Positions 16,438 through 22,416 of a DNA stretch of 22,416 bases are shown here, in pieces. Source of the DNA: Methylobacter sp. GTDB lineage: Bacteria > Pseudomonadota > Gammaproteobacteria > Methylococcales > Methylomonadaceae. The notes under the pieces were generated by a model. It worked only from the letters and a program-made list of their open reading frames with translations, did no database searches and was not told the origin of the DNA. A program made the translations under genes and the position numbers. Every line of letters starts with the position of its first letter. The stretch's first letter is position 1. The stretch lies in assembly GCA_023229605.1 (NCBI GenBank), contig JALNYY010000064.1, positions 1 through 22,416 of the forward strand, given 5' to 3'.

Positions 16438-18438
16438 TCATCGTTTGGAATCAGGCCGTAACACCAGCAAACGATCCGACCATAACACCGGCAATTCCTC
16501 CAAAACCTGCGCTTGCTGCTCTCTTGAAAACCCCAAACTAAGCATAAGCTGTCCCACACACAGTTCCCCGTCCGCCGCTTGCAATATTTTGTACCAAACT
16601 TCTGACAATGCATGACGTCGTGCGGAGTCGTAATTCCAAACCAGTGTGTAATTAAAACCGCGTTCACTATAGCTGACATAGCGATCTTCTCTTAGCAATA
16701 GTGCTGCTTTCGGCAAGCTGACGATTAAGTTGGTCAAGTCCTCAGGTTGCCAGTTCTTTTTGCGAACCAAATAATCTCCCACAACCAGATAATCCAGTCC
16801 TGACGTCAAATAACACACCACTGCATCGTCTATGCTGTCGATAATAGGCTCGGCATGGTTGTTGAACGAGGTATTCAGTAAAATCGGAATGCCGGTCTTA
16901 CTGCCGAACGCATCGATCAACTCCCAATAGCGCGGATTGGCCTCCCGGCTTACGGTTTGCAGCCGAGCGCTGCCATCCACGTGGGTGATAGCGGGCAATT
17001 GAGCAAGCCATTCCGGTTTGACATTCAGCACGAATGACATGAAAGGAAAATCGGCATGCTCTCCCGGCACTTCAAAGAAATCTCGCACCCTTTCCTCCAT
17101 GATCGACGGTGCAAATGGCCGGTAGCCTTCGCGCATTTTAATCATTGCATTGATAGTCTCCTTGTGCGAGGCGACACGCGGATCGGCCAGGATACTGCGG
17201 TTACCCAAAGCCCTGGGACCGAATTCGGAACGCCCTTGCACCCAACCGATCACCGCGCCGTCTATCATCAGATCGGACACCTGTTCCGACCGGTTGTCCA
17301 TTTTTTCGATATGCAAGAACGTGCGCCAAGCCTCCAAAGCGTCACCGACTTCATCATCATGAATCGGCGTTCCCCAATACGCATGAGAAACGCGTGTAAC
17401 AGGCAGTTCCGGCTGCATTTGGTGGGCAATGTAAGCTGCGGCACCGTAAGCGCAGCCGGAATCCCCGGCAAAAGATGGTAGAAAAACGTCCTCAAATAAC
17501 CCGGAACAGAGAATTTTTCCATTCATGCTGCTGTTTTGGCCGACACCGCCGCTGATTACCAAACGAGTGTGGCCGGTCAGTTGCTGAAAATGACGCAGGA
17601 CATGGAAAACAATAGTCTCTAACGCCTCTTGTAATGCTGCTGCAATATCCATGTGGACTTGGGAGAACGAATCGTCTCGCCCCCTTGGTTGCACTATATC
17701 GTACATCTCCATAATGCGATCCTGATGGATGGTGTAATCACCGTCAGACAGCAATTCATAAAAGCGACTGAAATTCTGCCGGTAAACCGCCGGATCGCCA
17801 TAAGGTGCCAAGCCCATCACCTTATATTCGTCGAAATCCTTGTACCCCAGAAAAGCAATGACTTTTAAATAAAAATGTCCCAAGGAATCTGAAACAGACT
17901 TTGTTTTCAGTGGATTAAAGTCCTTACCGTTTGCATCGACCACCATAGCCGAAATATCATCGCCTTCGCCATCGATGGTGAGTACCAGTGCCTTATCAAA
18001 TCCAGATAAATAATAAGATGCGGCGGCATGAGCAAGATGATGGTGTACGAACTGAAAAATATCCCTGTTAATCGAAACACCGAATTCCTGTTCGAATAGA
18101 ACTTGGTATAAATGCCTGATATCCGTAAAAAAACTTAATTCCGGTGCATGTAAGCGAAATTCTTTAAGTTTATTGTTTAAAAAATCCTCACTCGCATAAA
18201 TTGCGACAGCATCCAGATCATCAATGATTTTGTTTGCCGTCTTGAAGCAAAATCGCATTGAATACGAACACATTTTATTAGTATGTTTAATACGACTTAA
18301 CCGTTCCTCCTCGATTCCTACAGTTACCTGCCCATTTTCCAGTAATACCGCAGCCGAATCATGCCCCAACCCCGTACTAGGTAACATTGTTGCGTCAAAT
18401 AGCGAATCAATGCCGCCGGTTATGCCTAAAATTAACAT
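16438..18438 (-). CDS. O-carbamoyltransferase (NodU/CmcH/TobZ family) with C-terminal extension
   Basis: This 666-aa enzyme should transfer carbamoyl from carbamoyl phosphate, through carbamoyl-adenylate, to a hydroxyl of an acceptor, usually a sugar or secondary metabolite. The Kae1-like part carries 'GHDSAAVLL' (25-33), the metal-binding His cluster 'VHHHLAHAA' (131-139), 'TIDGEGD' (154-160) and 'SGGVGQNSSMNG' (296-307). The second catalytic part carries 'GRSEFGPRALGNRSILADPR' (402-421), 'EGYRPFAPS' and 'LNTSFNNHAEPI'. Family enzymes are near 570 aa. Here residues of about 564-666 form an added domain with a PqqD/winged-helix-like look ('ADGELCVGQLMLSLGF', then 'WSDRLLVLRP'). All catalytic motifs appear intact. 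GGGGA precedes the ATG. Its place beside sulfotransferases and siderophore genes suggests tailoring of an exported peptide (inference); the acceptor is unknown. Confidence 0.93.
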   Translation of the reverse strand: MLILGITGGIDSLFDATMLPSTGLGHDSAAVLLENGQVTVGIEEERLSRIKHTNKMCSYSMRFCFKTANKIIDDLDAVAIYASEDFLNNKLKEFRLHAPELSFFTDIRHLYQVLFEQEFGVSINRDIFQFVHHHLAHAAASYYLSGFDKALVLTIDGEGDDISAMVVDANGKDFNPLKTKSVSDSLGHFYLKVIAFLGYKDFDEYKVMGLAPYGDPAVYRQNFSRFYELLSDGDYTIHQDRIMEMYDIVQPRGRDDSFSQVHMDIAAALQEALETIVFHVLRHFQQLTGHTRLVISGGVGQNSSMNGKILCSGLFEDVFLPSFAGDSGCAYGAAAYIAHQMQPELPVTRVSHAYWGTPIHDDEVGDALEAWRTFLHIEKMDNRSEQVSDLMIDGAVIGWVQGRSEFGPRALGNRSILADPRVASHKETINAMIKMREGYRPFAPSIMEERVRDFFEVPGEHADFPFMSFVLNVKPEWLAQLPAITHVDGSARLQTVSREANPRYWELIDAFGSKTGIPILLNTSFNNHAEPIIDSIDDAVVCYLTSGLDYLVVGDYLVRKKNWQPEDLTNLIVSLPKAALLLREDRYVSYSERGFNYTLVWNYDSARRHALSEVWYKILQAADGELCVGQLMLSLGFSREQQAQVLEELPVLWSDRLLVLRPDSKR

Positions 18439-18516
18439 TTATTCCCCATTCTTTTAAGTAGTAACAGATCAATATTGATCACAATTGAAGAGGCTCTTTT
18501 ATGGCAACCCATTCAC

Positions 18517-19486
18517 TTATCTCCAGTCGAATTCTCTTCCCAGCAAAGGTCAAAGCTTTTCATTATAAGGTTTAAAAAACTCACTAAGCTTTGACATACT
18601 TTCCTCATCTGGAGGAGGCAAGACAATAGGGTTCTCATTTATTCTATTGTTGAATACAGGACATTCAAAACTTGCAAACCAACAAATTCATAAATTTGAC
18701 CTAAGAAACGATTACTATCAAAAAAATAGTCCGCCACATCAAGCACCAGTACATTGTCACGACCAAAACACTCTATCCAGTAACTCACCGCTTTCCAGTA
18801 AACACTCGTTTGCAATGTCTGAAAACCACAGGTCGTATACATTGGATATTCTGGAAATACTGTGACTGCTTTATCAACATAAGCAGGAAATGACGCTAAA
18901 AATGGTAGCTCATTAGCGTGTTTCATGCCGAACAAAAACACCTCCCACTTCCAATGCGAAAAAACACGTTTTGCAGGATTCCTCAATGTAAGCACAATTT
19001 TTGTATTTGGCCGTACCTGTGACAGATTGTAAGTTAATTCCATCTTATGTAGATGAGGAGCAAAATATGGGGAAAGTGCCGAACCGCAATGGGAGGCATA
19101 CTCTTTTTTCTGCCGCTCCGTTGGATAAAATATTCGCCACTCCTCAGGATCGAATATGAGAATTCTTTGGCTAATGGCGTCATTATATTTGGGTGCAGCA
19201 TTATATTAACAGCCAAGTCGCTGGTGCCGCTTTTTATTGGCCCAATAACACAGAAATCGGGTAAGGTTCGCTTACCATTGAATTTTCGCAAAAACGTTCG
19301 CCAGCTTGGCGGGCTTCCAGCATAATGAGGAAGAAATTGATATTCCAGTGATTTGGCAACAAATTGCAACTTCGAGGGCAATTCATCGTCAGTCATATAT
19401 CCATTGCACATGCGTCTGTACTCAGATGCCAGTTGATAGGCCCGTGACAATCTATTTCTTTTGTGTTCAATTGCGGCAGTATCCAT
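18517..19486 (-). pseudogene. sulfotransferase, broken by two frameshifts and a stop
   Basis: Two overlapping frames join into one PAPS-dependent sulfotransferase of about 320 aa. The first (from the ATG at 19486, with GGAG upstream) has an N-terminal extension and the 5'-phosphosulfate loop 'IGPIKSGTSDL' (81-91). At about 19153-19156 the frame shifts: 'KEFSYS' should continue as 'FDPEEWRIFYPTER', consistent with loss of one T. The second frame has the 3'-phosphate site 'LTLRNPAKRVFSHW'. Near 18672 a second single-base loss (apparently CCA to CA) ends the frame at 18639, whereas the true continuation reads 'SFECPVFNNRINENPIV' and 'LSEFFKPYNEKL'. An in-frame TGA (18550-18552) then interrupts the last 10 codons ('PLLGREFDWR', stop at 18517). 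It would sulfate a hydroxyl or amine with PAPS as donor. As read here it is not functional. Confidence 0.88.
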
Positions 19487-19489
19487 TTA

Positions 19490-19786
19490 CTCTCCATCAT
19501 TGTAACGCACCTCTGACCCCCAACTTCAATCAAACACCAGGGTAAACCATATAGCAGCTACGAGTTATAGCAAAAAATATAAACACGTTTGTGAATAGTC
19601 CTATCTAAGGACAATCGGGCTTAAATGCCGTCGATCCTCCCATACACAACTACACAACTAATCATTATTCCAGTCAGCCGTCCATGGTTTAACCTAGACT
19701 GCACTATTACGAGATTTTTCGCTCTCACTCCGATTCACGTCAATATACCAAGTGACAACCTAATTGTCTGAACTTGACCTACACAG
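19490..19786. other. gene-free stretch between two pseudogenes
   Basis: About 300 bp between the sulfotransferase and PPTase pseudogenes show no convincing open frame on either strand. There is a weak bulged hairpin at 19749-19776 (GACAA/TTGTC with flanking CAAGT/ACTTG), without a T-run. It may hold the former promoter of the sulfotransferase gene. Confidence 0.4.
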
Positions 19787-20475
19787 TTACAATTGCAATC
19801 TTCTCAGATCAATCCTTTTATAGAATTCCACTGAAAACGTCAGTGCGGCGCTGATGCCGCTGCCGAAATCCAAATCGATCAGCGCCCAATCTCCAGCTGA
19901 TCCATACCCCTTCTGTACAGACAAAAACTACGCCTTACCGACCGACGAAGAGATAACTTCGGAAACATCTAGCTTCCCGACCGCTTTTACAAAACTTTTC
20001 TTCCTGGTCCAGAGCCGGTAGAAAAACTCGTCTTTCCCGTCTTCCGGCAATCCGTTCCAAAAACGGCGTTCGGCTTCGGCAAAGCAATTGCTGGCGACCG
20101 ACCCATAATCGACCCTGCCGTCCCACTCTTCAATATCCACCCCTATCTGACCGTGCAAACCTACAGCTACAATCATTTTCCGCCCTGAATGAGATAAATT
20201 GAATTTAACTTCCGGTTCTTGGCCGTCGATGCTGATATATGGCTTACCAAAATCTTCCTCCGCAAAGCGGATATTCTCAGTAGCCATACCAATATACGAG
20301 TCCAAGATGACCCTCAGCTTACCGTGACTGACAACATAACGGTCACTATGGATTTTATGCATAAACCGCAACGCCTTGTTCCGTTCTTTGTCATCCAGCA
20401 CATTCCAATACCCCCATGCTCTGCATTGTTAACATGTAAATCTTCAATCCATACCTCAGTGTTATTATTTAGCAA
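19787..20475 (-). pseudogene. Sfp-type 4'-phosphopantetheinyl transferase, inactivated
   Basis: The longest intact frame (19928-20401, GTG start, 157 aa) covers only the middle of an Sfp-type PPTase: 'FNLSHSG' (P1), 'GVDIEEW' (P2, Asp89 and Glu91) and 'LWTRKKSFVKAVG' (P3). Upstream, a frame from a possible TTG at 20475 encodes 'TEVWIEDLHVNNAEHG', which fits the missing N-terminus but is out of phase; the shift falls in a run of five G (20411-20415). Downstream, after an in-frame TAG (19928-19930), the same frame continues to a TAA at 19787 with 'GYGSAGDWALIDLDFGSGIS', the normal C-terminal end. In P3 the metal-binding Glu of the WxxKES motif (Sfp Glu151) is Lys135 (codon AAA where GAA is expected). 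The enzyme would load the phosphopantetheine arm on NRPS carrier domains; this copy is very probably dead. Confidence 0.87.
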
Positions 20476-20552
20476 TCGCCTACAGCTCCAGCAATTCTCA
20501 TCTTACCGATCCATTATTGTGTATTTTCTAGCTCTTGGCTGAAGCTGATACG

Positions 20553-21770
20553 TCAACTACCACCAAACAACAGCCTACCAAACTCTAATGCCATAAGTAC
20601 ATTACCGTCCCCTGTTATTTCGCCTTGTTCGTAAGCATTAACGGGAGTTTTTCTGCCTTCAACCAACTCACAAAAAACTCTGTATGTTGTAGCGATTGTG
20701 CAATCGCAAGCCTCATCATGTTCTTTTAAAGTCAGGCCGTTGCTATTACTCTCAATCGTCCAGACACCACCTTTTAATCCGGTTATCACGAATTTGCAGA
20801 CACCGCGCAACTGGCTGAATTGGTCAATTCTTGCAGAGGTATCTTGTAAAAACCGATTTTTGAAAAAATCACTCAAGTCCAGCTCATCAAGTGCCTGATC
20901 GTCATTAACCCGGTGTTCGGCATATAAAGTTTCTATCGTTGGATAGCCTAACTGCTGGTGAAGCATGTTAATCTCAGCCATCAATTCCCCCGGAATGGCC
21001 GTAAACGGAATCGCTGTCCCGTTGCCGATAGAGTCTTTGTTGATCTTGCCGGAAAACCAGACTTTCAGATCGCCGTCACCCTGATCATGAGGCACTTTAA
21101 AAATCGAGTCAATCAAGCTCTCATCCCATGATTCTTCAAGAAAATCGAATAGTTTTGCCAAAACAAGTTTCGGCTGCAATACCAAAGACTCATAGTTAAC
21201 CCTAATACACTGATCGGCATGATCCTGTTCGAATGCTATCAGTTTGCCGGTCTTCTCCAGCCAATTATCCAGCATCGCGGCAACAAGATTAGACGGATTT
21301 TTCTGTACATAGGAAGCCAATTCCGGCATATATCCTAATGGACTGAACTTAATGCACGAATATGCAACATCCAGGCAATTTCGGTATAAACAAATATATT
21401 TCGCCTGCGGAAAAACCTTTGCTAGTATCTCCAGACAATCAATATTGATGGTCGATTTTTCGCACCAACCATTTTTGCCTTTCCCTTGTGCGTAGCGGCC
21501 CAATAAGTCCTCTAGCACACGTCGGGTTTCTTTGATTGCAAGTTGGTCTCTTTGCTCGTCAGTTTCTATACCCGGCAAGTGTCCCAGCGAATAATAAGTC
21601 GTCCTATATAAACGACCGCATAACGGCCCTAAGTTCAAATGGCCGGGACTACATAAATTGGGATGCGTATCGACAATGCAACGCAGCATTGTCGAACCCG
21701 AACGGACACAAGATAAGATAAAAATCGGTTGTTTCATCAGCTCCACATGACTATCGTTTGTGTTTGACAT
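20553..21770 (-). CDS. sulfotransferase fused to a C-terminal SCP2-like domain
   Basis: This is a 405-aa two-domain protein. Residues of about 14-295 form a PAPS sulfotransferase, with the 5'-phosphosulfate loop 'FILSCVRSGSTMLR' (17-30) and the 3'-phosphate site 'LYRNCLDVAYS' (Arg130, Ser138). Residues of about 310-405 look like a sterol-carrier-protein-2 fold: 'GVWTIESNSNGLTL', then a D-C-T-I segment, 'LVEGRKTPVNAYEQGEITGD' and a final 'ALEFGRLLF'. SCP2 domains bind lipid or acyl chains in a hydrophobic tunnel. The fusion would suit sulfation of a lipidic or carrier-bound substrate, such as an acylated peptide (inference). The ATG at 21770 has AGGA about ten bases upstream. The frame is intact, unlike the neighbouring sulfotransferase and PPTase. 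Confidence 0.88.
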   Translation of the reverse strand: MSNTNDSHVELMKQPIFILSCVRSGSTMLRCIVDTHPNLCSPGHLNLGPLCGRLYRTTYYSLGHLPGIETDEQRDQLAIKETRRVLEDLLGRYAQGKGKNGWCEKSTINIDCLEILAKVFPQAKYICLYRNCLDVAYSCIKFSPLGYMPELASYVQKNPSNLVAAMLDNWLEKTGKLIAFEQDHADQCIRVNYESLVLQPKLVLAKLFDFLEESWDESLIDSIFKVPHDQGDGDLKVWFSGKINKDSIGNGTAIPFTAIPGELMAEINMLHQQLGYPTIETLYAEHRVNDDQALDELDLSDFFKNRFLQDTSARIDQFSQLRGVCKFVITGLKGGVWTIESNSNGLTLKEHDEACDCTIATTYRVFCELVEGRKTPVNAYEQGEITGDGNVLMALEFGRLLFGGS

Positions 21771-21850
21771 TATTATGTTTCCTTTTGTACGAGTTTCCAG
21801 CTATTAAACAAACGCTTGCCTCTGATAGCCGGGTATTCTTGTTCCGTTTT

Positions 21851-22222
21851 TCACATCCTCATTATTTTATGGTTTTGTTGCGCTTTGGGCGTTTCCCGCC
21901 AACGCATAACACCGGTCGCATAAAGCATCAGTGGCACAAATCCTGAGATTAAACTAATAATCCGCTCCGTAAAACCAAAGGCCTCGCCAGTGTGTAACGG
22001 ATAAAGCCATTCCATCAGGATGTCACCTGAAGTTCGGGTTCCACGTTCCCGTTCATGGATGATTTTACCGCTGTTGAATTTCCATAGACGTCTACGCGTC
22101 CCGGAAGCGCATGGCATAACATTAAGATAAAAAAGCGCTAAAAATAGACCCTGTTTTTTTCGATCCAACTCTTGTCTCCGTAAAACTAGCGGTCTACAGC
22201 TATTAATAACAATGTGCATCAT
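21851..22222 (-). pseudogene. C-terminal fragment of a second PepSY_TM gene
   Basis: This 123-aa open frame matches only the end of the intact PepSY protein at 10.4 kb: 'LWKFNSGKIIHERERGTRTS' against 'LWIDQYSGKIMQERDPITDA', then 'WLYPLHTGEAFG' against 'WLYPLHNGEAFG', and a closing helix 'LISGFVPLMLYATGVMRW'. The first 30 or so residues lose this similarity; only 'DRKKQGLF' faintly recalls 'DRKGFYRV'. The first three membrane segments are missing. It is therefore a remnant, probably of a second TonB-receptor/PepSY uptake unit. It stands 80 bp upstream of the sulfotransferase-SCP2 gene on the same strand. Confidence 0.75.
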
Positions 22223-22301
22223 GTTTCTCTATTATGAATATTGTGTAAAAACTGCTTTATTTTTGTATTCAAGAGGGAGACGAGCGAGTGTAGGTATTAC
22301 C

Positions 22302-22382
22302 TCACATTATTCTGCAATAAATATCTATGCCGACAATGGGGTCCACTTTATTAGGCCGTTTATGTTTATTTTGATTACTCAT
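22302..22382 (-). CDS. possible 26-aa small ORF, function unknown
   Basis: ATG at 22382 is preceded by AGAGGTG at about three bases and opens a 26-codon frame with a basic N-terminal half ('MSNQNKHKRPNK') and a hydrophobic end with one Cys. I recognise no family. It could be a genuine small protein, the broken 5' end of a larger gene, or chance. The rest of 22223-22416 shows nothing I can name. Confidence 0.2.
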   Translation of the reverse strand: MSNQNKHKRPNKVDPIVGIDIYCRIM

Positions 22383-22416
22383 ATTCACCTCTGATGACAT
22401 TATAAATCTGTCGTAA

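Noticed and set aside
18639..19043. Separate 134-aa sulfotransferase-like gene starting 'MELTYNLSQ'
   Set aside because: The frame continues upstream in homology to the preceding sulfotransferase half, and the ATG is internal; it is part of one frameshifted gene.
22336..22360. Sequence TGGGGTCCACTTTATTAGG near the right edge, like an insertion-sequence end
   Set aside because: No matching inverted partner, target duplication or transposase is visible in the window.
1..22416. tRNA, rRNA, CRISPR array or phage genes
   Set aside because: I looked for them while reading through and saw none.

Overview
The window looks like chromosomal DNA of a gammaproteobacterium. The protein families, the FecI/FecR/TonB-receptor layout and a short palindromic repeat of the 'PHPSLLPQG' type would all fit a methanotroph-like Methylococcales genome, but that placement is an impression from protein flavour and not a proof. 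Almost everything here concerns a secreted, probably iron-chelating, non-ribosomal peptide: its export, maturation, tailoring, uptake and regulation. No peptide synthetase is present in the window itself.

Left part (1-4.6 kb). A penicillin-acylase-family hydrolase (minus strand, running off the left edge) lies behind a PvdE/SyrD-type cyclic-peptide ABC exporter. This recalls the PvdE/PvdQ export and deacylation pair of pyoverdine. After a 0.67-kb gene-free stretch containing a perfect 27-bp palindrome, an orphan FecI-like ECF sigma factor and an MbtH-like NRPS helper read on the plus strand and end at a strong bidirectional terminator. A dead C-terminal scrap of an Sfp-type phosphopantetheinyl transferase (PPTase) follows, on the minus strand.

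Middle part (4.6-16.2 kb, all minus strand). A tightly packed tripartite efflux operon (periplasmic adaptor, RND pump, TolC-like channel) comes first. Next is an iron-uptake and cell-surface-signalling block, in transcription order fecI, fecR, a TonB-dependent receptor with a signalling STN domain, and a PepSY membrane protein. The fecR gene carries an in-frame palindromic repeat that adds about 32 residues just before its membrane segment.

Right part (16.4-22.4 kb, all minus strand). This is a tailoring block in partial decay. It holds an intact NodU/TobZ-type O-carbamoyltransferase with an unusual C-terminal extension, a sulfotransferase pseudogene (two frameshifts and an in-frame stop), an Sfp-type PPTase pseudogene (frameshift, in-frame stop and loss of a metal-binding Glu), an intact sulfotransferase fused to an SCP2-like domain, and a truncated second PepSY gene.

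Reading as a whole (inference): this is a remodelled siderophore-type locus. Uptake, sensing and export genes look functional, some activation and tailoring genes are dying, and the assembly line is absent or lies outside the window. The carbamoyl- and sulfo-transferases suggest a carbamoylated and/or sulfated metallophore, a combination I do not recognise from a described pathway.
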